Of a stretch of DNA of 64,000 nucleotides, positions 43,880-51,964 are shown one piece after another; position 1 is the first letter of the stretch; every line of letters starts with the position of its first letter. This stretch comes from Kiloniellales bacterium (GTDB taxonomy: Bacteria; Pseudomonadota; Alphaproteobacteria; Kiloniellales; JAKSBE01): NCBI GenBank assembly GCA_030066685.1, contig JASJBF010000027.1, positions 1 to 64,000 of the forward strand, given 5' to 3'. The position numbers were made by a program, and so were the translations under genes. The notes under the pieces are model-generated. The model saw only the letters and a list, made by a program, of their open reading frames with translations, searched no databases and was not told the origin of the DNA.

Positions 43880-44899
43880 TCATCCGGCCGCGCTTGGACC
43901 GGACCGGGTCACCTCGTCGCGCTCCGGGAGATACCAACTGTCCCACCATTTCAGCACCCGCAGCGCCCTGAGGGTGATCCACCGGGAGGGCTTGCCAGGT
44001 CCCTCGTCCAGGTCAAACCAGACGCGGCCGGAGGCCCGCCAGTCGAGGGGCCAGGTGCCGTCCTCGCAACGCTTGGACCGAAGGTGGTCTACGGCGTCGC
44101 CGAGGCGCTCGTCTGGCCGGGCGCCGCTATGCATCGCGCTGGCACGAAAATAATCCAAGGCCCGCAAGACATCGTAACGCCAGCGATTCGGATGCAAGAG
44201 AGACAGAAAGGTCTCGTCCGCCGGCTCGCCCGTGCTGAGACGTCGGAAGAGACTCCTCCTTAAAAGGTATTCCTCCCCTGACCGGCGTGCCGCCTTCGAC
44301 TCCTTCGTGCCGCCGGTCGAGACCTCGTACTCAAGAAGTCCTTCGAGCACGTTGATCGTGCTGGCAAACGACGAACAAAGCGAGCCGTTGATGCGTTCGC
44401 AGTTCCAGCCCCCGTCCTCCTGACGCTCGCCCAGCAGCCTGTCGACGATGGGCGAAACCTCGACGCCGAAGTAGGCGCCGTCGGCGACGGTCCGACCGTT
44501 GATGCATTCCTCGATCTCGCCCTCCCAATAGGGCTGGCCGCCCTCGTCCCAGCGTGAACTCTGTCCGACCAGCTCGACTGTTCGCCGGGCCCTGCCCGAT
44601 GCGGGATCGAGACCGAGTTCGCGGAGCTGCGTCAGCGCGAAGCAGGTGGCCGTCCAGGGCTGCCCCTCCTTTTTCCAATCGCTCCGGGTGAAACCGCGCG
44701 GCACGAAGGCACCGCCCGCCCATTGCCCGTCGTCGTCCTGAAAGGAGAGAAGTCGGGCGCCCCAGCCCTCGGTTTCCACCTTGACCCGCTCCGCCTTCCA
44801 ATCAGCCTCTGGAGCGTCGAGCAAGTCGCGCATCGCTTGCCAGCGAAGCGAGGGGTCGGAGGCAAGAAGCCACGCGATCACGGGACCAGGAACAACCAT
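43880..44899 (-). CDS. Terpenoid-cyclase/prenyltransferase alpha-toroid-like protein
   Basis: The 339-residue protein begins MVVPGPVIAWLLASDPSL. It contains three QW-like motifs (DDDGQWAGGAF, QEDGGWNCERI, CEDGTWPLDW) in a mostly helical protein, as in squalene-cyclase-like alpha/alpha toroids. The aspartate-rich catalytic motif of true cyclases is not visible. No function can be assigned. It is convergent with the epimerase gene. Confidence 0.6.
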   Translation of the reverse strand: MVVPGPVIAWLLASDPSLRWQAMRDLLDAPEADWKAERVKVETEGWGARLLSFQDDDGQWAGGAFVPRGFTRSDWKKEGQPWTATCFALTQLRELGLDPASGRARRTVELVGQSSRWDEGGQPYWEGEIEECINGRTVADGAYFGVEVSPIVDRLLGERQEDGGWNCERINGSLCSSFASTINVLEGLLEYEVSTGGTKESKAARRSGEEYLLRRSLFRRLSTGEPADETFLSLLHPNRWRYDVLRALDYFRASAMHSGARPDERLGDAVDHLRSKRCEDGTWPLDWRASGRVWFDLDEGPGKPSRWITLRALRVLKWWDSWYLPERDEVTRSGPSAAG

Positions 44900-45035
44900 C
44901 GGGGTGCATCGCCCCTTCTCGGGGATTCACTTGCCGCAGCCTACGGCAAGCGTGTGACACGTCAAAGTCCGCTTCGTCCGAACCGGTATCCTTCGCCCGG
45001 CCTGGGCGGAACGACCGCAAGACCGGGCGGCCGAC

Positions 45036-45210
45036 CTTGGCCGGTGGTTTTCCTCCCGGCCTATTTCCTCAAGGGAGTGGTCCCGCAGTGGGACCTCAAG
45101 GACACCTGCAAGGGCATGATGCAGTTCATGGTCATCCAGCTCTTCGGCCTCGCCCCGATCATCCTCTTCGCCCAGATCTCCCTCTGGCTCCCCGCCGTGA
45201 ACGACGGCCT
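45036..45210 (+). repeat. dctM-tail remnant G (longest intact coding match)
   Basis: This copy reproduces dctM from about 23890 to the end: TTCCTCAAGGGAGTGGTCCC, TGGGACCTCAAGGACACCTG, GGTCATCCAGCTCTTCGGCC. Translated in frame it still reads FLKGVVPQWDLKD and LFGLAPIILFAQISLWLPAV. The gap 44900-45208 otherwise holds only GC-rich sequence upstream of the toroid gene. Confidence 0.9.
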
Positions 45211-46087
45211 ATGGCCGGGCATGCTCCAGGTCTGAAGCTTCCGAGACGATGGTTTCCAGAAGCGCCAGCCCCGCTCCGAGGGTCACGCCCTGTGGATCGA
45301 CGTCGGGGTCGTAGGCGCCGAGATAGGCGGCGGCCACCGGGACGCGCCTCGAGATGAAGGCGACCAGCTCTCGTAGTCGTTCCGGCGTCACCCCGCCCGG
45401 CGGCCGGAAATGGTTGGCCGGTGCTATCCGCGGGTCGTGGACGTCGAGATCGACATGGAGATAGAAGGCATCGACCTGCGGCGCCAAGCGATCCAAGGCG
45501 TCGCCGAGTCGCCGCTCGATGCCGCCATCGTTGAGGTCCCGGTCCGACAGGCAGGTGATCCGCGATTCCGCAAGACGCTCCCGCTCGCGCGCATCGAAAT
45601 CCCGGGCCCCGGCCAGGATCACCCGCTCCTCCGGAACCGGCGCGTATCCCGGGACGCTCTCCGCCAGGGCACGCCAGCAGTGGCCGGTCAGGATCGCAAG
45701 CCCCATGCCGTCGAGGAATCCGCTGGTCGAGGAGTCCGGCGTGTTGAAGTCGGCATGGGCATCGAACCACAGGGCAGCGATCCGTCGCGGCGCCAGGCCG
45801 CTGACGGTGCCGACCGCCGTGTTGCAGTTCCCGGCCAGCACCAGGGGAAAGGCCTTGGACGCGCGCGCTTTCCTGACCTCATCGGCGACACCGCGCATGA
45901 CCGCGAAGCCTGTCGCCACTTCGGCGGGCAGTTCCGGCCTCGGGTCCACGGTTCCGAGGCTGACCTCGTGCCCCAGGGCCTCGAGGCGCTCGACGGCACC
46001 GCCCTCAAGCAAGCGCCCGGGTCCCCGCCCCATCCGGGTATCATAGAGCGCCGTGTCATAAGGTGCCTGGATCAGCCGCACCTTCAT
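45209..46087 (-). CDS. Arginase/agmatinase-family protein
   Basis: The 292-residue protein begins MKVRLIQAPYDTALYDT; its ATG overlaps the upstream gene stop (ATGA). Manganese motifs II and III are present as WFDAHADFNTP and HVDLDVHDP. The first motif, normally GGDHS, reads AGNCNTAVG, so the His ligand is replaced. It may use a different metal site or substrate. Its C-terminal end and stop fall at the edge of dctM-tail remnant G. Confidence 0.8.
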   Translation of the reverse strand: MKVRLIQAPYDTALYDTRMGRGPGRLLEGGAVERLEALGHEVSLGTVDPRPELPAEVATGFAVMRGVADEVRKARASKAFPLVLAGNCNTAVGTVSGLAPRRIAALWFDAHADFNTPDSSTSGFLDGMGLAILTGHCWRALAESVPGYAPVPEERVILAGARDFDARERERLAESRITCLSDRDLNDGGIERRLGDALDRLAPQVDAFYLHVDLDVHDPRIAPANHFRPPGGVTPERLRELVAFISRRVPVAAAYLGAYDPDVDPQGVTLGAGLALLETIVSEASDLEHARP

Positions 46088-46653
46088 GGGGCAAGGCTGC
46101 GCAGGAAAGCGCGGGCGCGCTCGAGACAGAGCTCGGCCGCCGCGGCGTCGTAGTCCGGCAGGCTGCGGTCGAGGAAGAAATAGTGCCCGACTCCGTCGTA
46201 GCGATGCATCTCGAGCGCCGCTTCGCCGGCATCGGCGCGCCATTCGGCGAAGAAGGCCTCGTCATCGAAGGGATCGGGACGCGCGATATGGGCCGAGACC
46301 GGGAGGCCGGGCCGGCGCGGCGTCATCCACGGTGCGACACCGGCGAACAGCAAAGCGCCCGGCATCCGCGGGCGTTGGCCCCAGAACCGCCCGACCAGGA
46401 AAGCGCCCAGGGACACGCCCGACAAGACGGCGTCGTTGGGTGCCTCCTCGATGGCCGAACGGGCGTGCGCGTCGATCACGGCGTCCCCGATCTCCTCCTT
46501 GAGCCGAAAGCCCGCGTCGTAGTCGTCCGTCGCGCGGCCGTCATAAAGGTCCGGAAGGGCGACCCTGTGGCCGTCCTGCACCAGAGCGGCCGCGATCTCC
46601 TGCTCGGCCGGCCTCAGGCCGAGGATGGAGTGGAAGAGCACGACGTGGGCCAC
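46084..46653 (-). CDS. Dienelactone hydrolase-family alpha/beta hydrolase
   Basis: A GTG start at 46653 gives 189 residues beginning VAHVVLFHSILGLRPAEQE. The longer open frame upstream has no family similarity. The triad is plausible: nucleophilic Ser in LSGVSLGAFLVG, Asp in HIARPDPFDDEAF and His in YDGVGHYFFLD. It overlaps the arginase gene by ATGA, so the two are co-translated. The specific ester substrate is unknown. Confidence 0.82.
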   Translation of the reverse strand: MAHVVLFHSILGLRPAEQEIAAALVQDGHRVALPDLYDGRATDDYDAGFRLKEEIGDAVIDAHARSAIEEAPNDAVLSGVSLGAFLVGRFWGQRPRMPGALLFAGVAPWMTPRRPGLPVSAHIARPDPFDDEAFFAEWRADAGEAALEMHRYDGVGHYFFLDRSLPDYDAAAAELCLERARAFLRSLAP

Positions 46654-46869
46654 TGTACTGCGAGGTCCGTTCCTGCAGATCAACCGTCGGTCGAGACTGC
46701 GGCTCGCGTCCAACCGCGTCAAGGACGCGTCATCGAAGGCGCAGGAAGGCCGGCGCTTCGGCTAATGAGCCGAAGTCGATGGTTCCGATACAAGGCTTTC
46801 ACGTCGCCGGAGCCCAAGGTGTCTGCCGTGCAGGGAACCGCTGAAGACCGCTGGACCCGGTTTCTCGCA

Positions 46870-46952
46870 GTGATCCAGGTCCTCGGCCTCGCCCCATCAC
46901 CCTCGTCGCCCAGATCGCCCTCTGGTTCCCCAGCGTGATATATGGGGAGTGA
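46870..46952 (+). repeat. dctM-tail remnant H
   Basis: GTGATCCAGGTCCTCGGCCT, GCCCAGATCGCCCTCTGGTT and GCGTGATATATGGGGAGTGA align with the dctM end including stop, with a small internal gap. It lies in the gap 46654-46983, just before the following gene. The first 210 bases of the gap show nothing. Confidence 0.8.
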
Positions 46953-46983
46953 GCGCCCGGCCATGAGCGATCGGAGGCGTGGC

Positions 46984-47358
46984 ATGCGAAACGAGACACT
47001 CGACCGGATCCTCGCGGCGGCGAAGCCCGGACTCGCCGCGCATTGGTCGTCCTGCATCGAACACGGCCTCACCGGCTTTTCGCTCGCGGCGACAGGGCAG
47101 GTGGATGGCTGCATCGAGGCCTACTTCAAAAGGCTCAAGGCGCTGCCCGAACCGGCCGCCAAGCCCGCCATACTGGAAGAGATCAAGGCGTTGTTCGGCG
47201 CCTTGGACCGGGTGAACGCCGGGGCCGGCGGCGGCTTGCTGGAAACCGACGAGCGCGAGCTCCTGGTGCCGCTGGTCATCGATGCCGCCGTGGCCGCGGG
47301 CCTCGATCCCGCCGGCTTCGAGGACGGCGACCCGACCCTCGCGTTCAGGACCTTCTGA
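46984..47358 (+). CDS. Small helical protein of unknown function
   Basis: I chose ATG 46984 (MRNETLDRILAAAKPGLAAH) because GGAGG lies 6 bases upstream. An ATG at 46963 is open, and a longer reading begins inside remnant H. The protein is 124 residues, helical and acidic near the C-terminus (LETDERELLVPLVIDAA). I do not recognise a family. It is convergent with the SUKH gene. Confidence 0.6.
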   Translation: MRNETLDRILAAAKPGLAAHWSSCIEHGLTGFSLAATGQVDGCIEAYFKRLKALPEPAAKPAILEEIKALFGALDRVNAGAGGGLLETDERELLVPLVIDAAVAAGLDPAGFEDGDPTLAFRTF

Positions 47359-47373
47359 CGGCCGCCCGCCCCT

Positions 47374-48195
47374 TCAGCCGCCCTGGAGGTAATCGCGCAG
47401 CGGCCTGACCGCGAGCTTCGCGGCCCGGCAGGCCTCGCGGACCCGGGTGCGCGCGCCCGCCGTCGTCGCCAGGAGGAAGCTGCCCTCCGGTGCTTCGGGA
47501 TAGCGCAGGGCCTCCCCCGGCAGCAGGTCCTTCAGCGCCTCGTAGCGATCATCCTCCGGGCGGACGAAGCCGCGCGGCACCAGGTTCGGGCTGAGCCAGA
47601 GCCATTCCGGACTGCCTTTGTTGCCGAGGGCGGCGCTGCGCTGCGGATAGCCGTGCGCCCAGCTGTCGGGCGGGTCGAAATCGACGCCGAGCGCCGCGGA
47701 AAGGCGCGCGACGATCTCCTCGACCTCCAAGGTGGTCTCCAGAACGTCGTCGTCCGCCTCGATGCGCAGCAGGGCGAGGTAGTCCGCGAAGCTCGGCGCC
47801 AGGCGAGCCTGCTCGTCGCATTCGATGTCGACGTAGGTCACCGCTGCGCCGGTGCCGTCGTCCCGGTAGTCCAGGCAGAGGTGCCAGTGCCCGTCCCCGT
47901 CGAAGGGCACCAGTCCGCCGAGGGGGAAGCTCACGTGGTCCTGGACTTCGGTCCAGTCGAAGTCGGTCAGGGACGGAAAGTGCGGCCCGATGCCGGCGAT
48001 CATCTCGTGCGCGTACTCCGGCAGCGAGAAGCGAATGTAGCCGCCGTTCTGCTTGCGCAGCAGGTCGAGGTAGGCCTCGGGCAGGCGATGGCCGATCTCG
48101 CGCTCCGCCGCGGCGACGGCGGTCTCGGTCAGCGGCGGTTGCAGATAAGGCAGGTAGGCGGGCACCTGCCAGATCGTCTCCGGATTGGCCGCCAT
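47374..48195 (-). CDS. SMI1/KNR4 (SUKH) family protein
   Basis: The 273-residue protein begins MAANPETIWQVPAYLPYL. Its N-terminal half fits the SUKH fold: AEREIGHRLPEAYLDLLRKQNGG, then GLVPFDGDGHWHLCLDYRDD and TYVDIECDEQ. SUKH proteins often serve as immunity proteins against toxins in bacteria, but no toxin gene is nearby. The C-terminal 110 residues (SWAHGYPQRSAALG) are less conserved. Confidence 0.8.
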   Translation of the reverse strand: MAANPETIWQVPAYLPYLQPPLTETAVAAAEREIGHRLPEAYLDLLRKQNGGYIRFSLPEYAHEMIAGIGPHFPSLTDFDWTEVQDHVSFPLGGLVPFDGDGHWHLCLDYRDDGTGAAVTYVDIECDEQARLAPSFADYLALLRIEADDDVLETTLEVEEIVARLSAALGVDFDPPDSWAHGYPQRSAALGNKGSPEWLWLSPNLVPRGFVRPEDDRYEALKDLLPGEALRYPEAPEGSFLLATTAGARTRVREACRAAKLAVRPLRDYLQGG

Positions 48196-48261
48196 CAGAG
48201 GAGTCTCCCGGGTTGCCCGATTGGGGTGGTGCGGACGACTTGCAGTGTATCATGCGGGGAG

Positions 48262-48540
48262 GAACAACGGACTTAGCCCCCAAGCCCTCCAAGTCGAAGA
48301 CGATCATTCCCTCTTTGTGTTTAAGAAGCGCGAAGCGGGGCAGCGCAAGCTCGTGGAGCTGTGGTTCTTCCGGGCCGCCGACCACGTTGCCGCCGTTGGC
48401 AATGTCGGCGAAGTCGAGTGCCTCGGGATCGTTGACCGCGAGAAAGACCTGGGCCTGGTGGCGGGGGATGATTTCGGTGAGAGGCTTCGTATCCAGGCAT
48501 AGGAACTCGCCTTTAGGCCGAGCCTGCGATGGCGCGGGGA
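48262..48540 (-). pseudogene. Possible gene remnant, open on the minus strand
   Basis: In the gap 48196-48630 the minus strand reads coherently for about 90 codons (PKGEFLCLDTKPLTEIIPRH, ALLKHKEGMIVFDLEGLGAK) with protein-like composition. It lacks a recognised start and merges out of frame into the SUKH gene. LCLDTKP resembles the SUKH motif seen in its neighbour, so it may be a fragment of a related gene. This is tentative. Confidence 0.3.
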
Positions 48541-48630
48541 GGATGTCCGATACTAGGACGGCTTCCGAGACACTAGGGCGCCAAGACCGCTGCCGATGGC
48601 AGCCACGAACCCGAACCAGAGGATCCAGAC

Positions 48631-48819
48631 ATGGCTATTCCCATAATTCCATTCGTCGCCGGCGCGGTGATCGGTGGGCTGGGCGTCTATTTCTATCGCG
48701 ACAAGAAAGTCCGCGGTGCAGTTGGTCGAACTGCACGCGGCCTGCGTGAAAAGGTCTCGTCCAAGTCGGAAGAAGCACCCACCAAGAAAGGAAAAACGGC
48801 AAAGGCGGCGGCAAAGTAG
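48631..48819 (+). CDS. Small membrane-anchored basic protein with truncated Lys/Ala tail
   Basis: The 62-residue protein begins MAIPIIPFVAGAVIGGLGVY, a single hydrophobic helix, and then turns basic and polar, ending AKAAAK. AGAGGA lies 11 bases upstream. The frame continues past the TAG for 23 codons of the same Lys/Ala/Pro composition to a TGA at 48891, so the TAG may be a recent nonsense change. The function is unknown. Confidence 0.6.
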   Translation: MAIPIIPFVAGAVIGGLGVYFYRDKKVRGAVGRTARGLREKVSSKSEEAPTKKGKTAKAAAK

Positions 48820-49039
48820 CCTGTCGCCCCGACAAGGAAGGTCCGGAAGAAGGCGGCTGTAAAGGAAAAGGCCGCAATCAAGACCCCCTGAATCAGGCGC
48901 GCAATCGGCCGAATGTCGCAGGCGCCTGAGGCAATCCGGCACTACCGCGTCGATCGGCCCTGCGCTCCGGATGAGCCTCGGACCGATCGACACTTCCGCC
49001 AAACTGCCGTGAGTCCAAACCAGAGCGGGCTTCGAATAT

Positions 49040-49056
49040 GAGGTCGATTCGACCTC
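49040..49056. repeat. Near-palindrome GAGGTCGATTCGACCTC, copy 2
   Basis: It is one base different from the copy at 43860-43876 and likewise lies at the 3' end of a minus-strand gene. The two copies are 5.2 kb apart. Confidence 0.55.
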
Positions 49057-49069
49057 GTGTCTTCGTGCC

Positions 49070-49456
49070 CTAGCAACTGCGCCGGCGGCCGCTGCGCAGG
49101 CGCTTGCGGAAGCTGGCCGGCGCGTCCCCCGTCCAGCGCCTGAAGGCCCGCGTGAAGTGCCCTGGATGGGCGTAGCCCAGGGCGCGCGCGGTCTCCGCGA
49201 CGCTATTGTCGGAACGGACCAGCAGGTGGATCGCGGTCTCCAGGCGGACCTCGTCGAGCAACTGGTGATAGGTGAGGCCGGCCGCCAGCAGACGCCGCTG
49301 CAGGGTGCGGACGCTCAGTTTGGCCGCCTCGGCGGCCCTGGCGATCCTGGGATCGCCGTCGGCGAGCGACCGGGCGATGAAGCATCGGACGAAGGCGACC
49401 AGGTTCCGGCCGCAGAGTGCGTGTCCTTGACTTGCCGAGATTTCATGCAGCTTCAT
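49070..49456 (-). CDS. AraC-type DNA-binding-domain-only protein
   Basis: From ATG 49456 (MKLHEISASQGHALCGRN) the protein is 128 residues and holds a complete AraC double helix-turn-helix: LSVRTLQRRLLAAGLTYHQL and NSVAETARALGYAHPGHFTR. The usual 150-200-residue sensor domain is absent. Upstream codons to 49882 are open but of shadow composition. It is either a natural stand-alone domain or a truncated paralogue of the divergent neighbour. Confidence 0.65.
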   Translation of the reverse strand: MKLHEISASQGHALCGRNLVAFVRCFIARSLADGDPRIARAAEAAKLSVRTLQRRLLAAGLTYHQLLDEVRLETAIHLLVRSDNSVAETARALGYAHPGHFTRAFRRWTGDAPASFRKRLRSGRRRSC

Positions 49457-49742
49457 TGCGGTCACCTTGGGCTTCGAAACGGTGGCGACGGCGAGGCTTC
49501 GCCGTCGCTTGTCATGAACGGGGCAAGGGCTGAATCCCTCGCGGCGGTCGCCCCCGGACCTGCCGTCCTCGGCTGCCGCATCGGGCCCTTGGCTCAGGAC
49601 CCTGCCGCCGCCAACCCTCGCGGGAAGGCGACGCGGCAGCGGCCTCTCCGCAGCCCCAAGATGGGGATATTTTCCGAGCTCCCATTGATTTCGCCCGCCA
49701 TAGAGTTGATATTCACCGTCAGTCCGTGGCCGGGAGGTGACC

Positions 49743-50750
49743 TTGGCCGACCTGCGCATGATCGACGCCCGCTGGGCCTGCGTTATTGTCGAGAGCCTGA
49801 AGGCGGAGCGGGTTCCGATCGATCCGATCCTCAAGAGGGCCGGCCTCGCCCGGCGGCAGGTGAGCGACCCCGACGCCCGCATTCCCTATCGCAAGCACGC
49901 CGCGCTCCTGACCCTGGCCACCGAGGCCACGGGCGACGGCTGCTTCGGCCTGCGTCTGACCACCTCCATCCTCCCCAAGCAGGCGGGCGTGCTCGGCTAC
50001 GTGCTGCTCAATTCCGCCACCCTGGGCGACGCTCTGGAGAACTTGGTGCGCTACTTCCGGGTCTCGACCGACGGCCTGGAATTCGATCTCGAGCGCGACC
50101 GGAATCACGTCGTCATGGTCAGCAGGATCGTCGACCCCTTCGTCTCGCAGGCGAATCAGGACGTCGACTGCGCGCTGGGGCTGCTCTACCGCTTCTCTCA
50201 GCTGATCACCGGCCGGAATATCGCCCTCGACTGGGTCGACTTCCGGCATGCCGAGCCCGCGGAGGCGCCGACGGTCGCCCGGATCTTCGGCGCCCCGGTC
50301 CGCTATCTGCAGGACAGGAACGCCATCGCCTTCGCCCCGCGGTTCCTGGACCTACCGATAACCGGGGCGGACAGCGAGCTGCTCAAGATCCTGAAGCACC
50401 ACTGCCAGCTGATCCTGGGCGCGCGCCCGGAGAAGGAAGACCTGACCTACGAGGTGCGGCGCCTGATCACCAACCTCCTGCCCTCCGGACAGCCCAGGAT
50501 GGACACGGTCGCCCGGGAGTTCGGTATGTCCGCCCGCACACTGTCGCGGCGCCTGGCGGCCGAGGGGCAGACCTTCAAGGGTCTCCTCGACGAGGTCCGC
50601 CGGGGCTTGGCCTTCCAGTACCTGAAGGACAGGCGGATCAGTTTCAAGCAGGTCGCCTACCTGCTGGGCTACTCCGAGGTCGCCGCCTTCTATCACGCCT
50701 TCCGCCGCTGGTCCGGCGCCAGCCCGCTGCAGCACCAGCTGGCGGACTGA
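49743..50750 (+). CDS. AraC-family regulator with arabinose-binding-like sensor domain
   Basis: A TTG start at 49743 has GGAGG 5 bases upstream; GTG 49737 overlaps that site. The 335-residue protein has an N-terminal sensor of the OruR/ArgR-like kind (residues 10-200). The C-terminal DNA-binding domain has MSARTLSRRLAAEGQTFKGL and LLGYSEVAAFYHAFRRWSG. It is divergent from the short AraC gene. The ligand is unknown. An orphan binding-protein gene lies convergent next to it. Confidence 0.85.
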   Translation: MADLRMIDARWACVIVESLKAERVPIDPILKRAGLARRQVSDPDARIPYRKHAALLTLATEATGDGCFGLRLTTSILPKQAGVLGYVLLNSATLGDALENLVRYFRVSTDGLEFDLERDRNHVVMVSRIVDPFVSQANQDVDCALGLLYRFSQLITGRNIALDWVDFRHAEPAEAPTVARIFGAPVRYLQDRNAIAFAPRFLDLPITGADSELLKILKHHCQLILGARPEKEDLTYEVRRLITNLLPSGQPRMDTVAREFGMSARTLSRRLAAEGQTFKGLLDEVRRGLAFQYLKDRRISFKQVAYLLGYSEVAAFYHAFRRWSGASPLQHQLAD

Positions 50751-50787
50751 GGGCGCCGCGCCGCCCGGCTCCGCGGCTCTGCGGGGC

Positions 50788-51678
50788 TCAATCGCCGGCC
50801 GGCGGCCGGGCGCAGACCTGGTCGTAGCGGTAGCGCGCTTCGATCAGGCCGTTGTACTCGAAGATGTCCAGGGTCTTCTCGAAGGCCGCCTCGGTGATCT
50901 CGACGTGGGGCGTCCAGCAGCCGAGTTGCTGGTAGGTCGCGATGCAGTCGGCCAGGACCGCCTCGTCGATCTCGGGGAAGTAGGGCTTCTCGGCCCGGGC
51001 GATCTCGGCCGCCGGGGTCTCGACGATGTAGGCCCGGGTCTTGCGGTAGGCGCGCATGAAGGCCTTGGCCATGTCGGTCTCCAGCCAGTCGCGGGTCGCC
51101 GCCAGGCTGGAGAAGCCGCAGGGGCCGATCTGCGGGCCGACCTGGGCCACCACGTGGCCGACGCCGTCGGCCTGGAGCTGCTGCGGGTAGGGGCCCTGCT
51201 GCTGCACGTACTGGCCCCGGCCGGCGCGAAAGGCCTCGTCGATCGCGGCCGCGCCGCCGGGCGTGATCGGCGTGATCCTGTCGAAATCGATGCCGGCCTT
51301 GTGGCAGGCGTACTTGAACATGGCGAGCGGCTGGCCGCCCCCGAAGAGCACCACCTCGGCGCCCTCCAGCTTGTCCCAGGTGAAGTCGGGGTCCGCCGCG
51401 CGCCCGGTCAGGAAGAAGCCGTCCATCTCGTTGACCTGGGCGAAGTGGACCGCGCTCGGCGTCTCGCCCCTGTTGAGCGGCCCGAAGGCCTGGCTCAGCG
51501 CCGACTGGATCACCTGCGCCGCGCCCGCCTCCAGGGCGGCGATCGCCGAGACCCCCGGCGGCGAGACCGACCATTCGGGCTCGAGCCCCTCGGCCTCGAG
51601 GAAGCCGCCCGACATGGTCGAGATCAGCGGCGAATAGAAGGCGGAAAACAGGCTGAACTGGATGTCGATCCTGGCCAA
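50788..51678 (-). CDS. Orphan NMT1/THI5-like solute-binding protein without signal peptide
   Basis: A TTG start at 51678, with GGGAGAG 6 bases upstream, yields 296 residues beginning LARIDIQFSLFSAFYSPL. The longer frame upstream is repeat-like. The protein matches the periplasmic-binding fold used for nitrate, sulfonate and thiamine precursors (SPPGVSAIAALEAGAAQVIQ). No export signal is visible, and no permease or ATPase is adjacent. It may be cytoplasmic or act as an enzyme of the same fold. Confidence 0.65.
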   Translation of the reverse strand: MARIDIQFSLFSAFYSPLISTMSGGFLEAEGLEPEWSVSPPGVSAIAALEAGAAQVIQSALSQAFGPLNRGETPSAVHFAQVNEMDGFFLTGRAADPDFTWDKLEGAEVVLFGGGQPLAMFKYACHKAGIDFDRITPITPGGAAAIDEAFRAGRGQYVQQQGPYPQQLQADGVGHVVAQVGPQIGPCGFSSLAATRDWLETDMAKAFMRAYRKTRAYIVETPAAEIARAEKPYFPEIDEAVLADCIATYQQLGCWTPHVEITEAAFEKTLDIFEYNGLIEARYRYDQVCARPPAGD

Positions 51679-51810
51679 GGCGCGCTCTCCCTTGCATAGG
51701 CGTTTGATGCTGCCGCGGCATCCTAGTCCAGGACGCGGCGGATCGCGAATGCTGGCCGCGCATCGGGCGGAAGGGTGATTAGGTTGGTGACAACTCGCCT
51801 GGTTCGAAGA

Positions 51811-51914
51811 GTCACCCCCACCCCGACCCTCCCCCATCCAGGGGGAGGGGGAAGCTCAACACCGGCGCCCAACCGAACCCTCCCCCTCGATGGGGGAGGG
51901 TAGGGAGGGGGTGA
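51811..51914. repeat. GC-rich inverted repeats (GTCACCCCC family)
   Basis: Outer arms GTCACCCCCACCC and GGGAGGGGGTGAC flank two hairpins (CCCTCCCCCATC/GGGGGAGGG and CCCTCCCCCTCGA/TGGGGGAGGG). The structure is related to the repeats at 17379, 21932 and 63391. It separates two divergent genes. Confidence 0.7.
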
Positions 51915-51964
51915 CTCTCCGATAACGGCAAGCTAGGACTCTGCGGCAAGAGGAGACGAGAAGC

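Noticed and set aside
44723-45235. Plus-strand frame encoding a dctM-like C-terminus at 44723-45235
   Set aside because: Only the last 60 codons resemble DctM; the first part is antisense to the toroid-protein gene. It is a repeat remnant, not a gene.
48185-48502. Plus-strand frame 48185-48502
   Set aside because: Composition is less protein-like than the minus-strand reading and no ribosome site or homology is visible.
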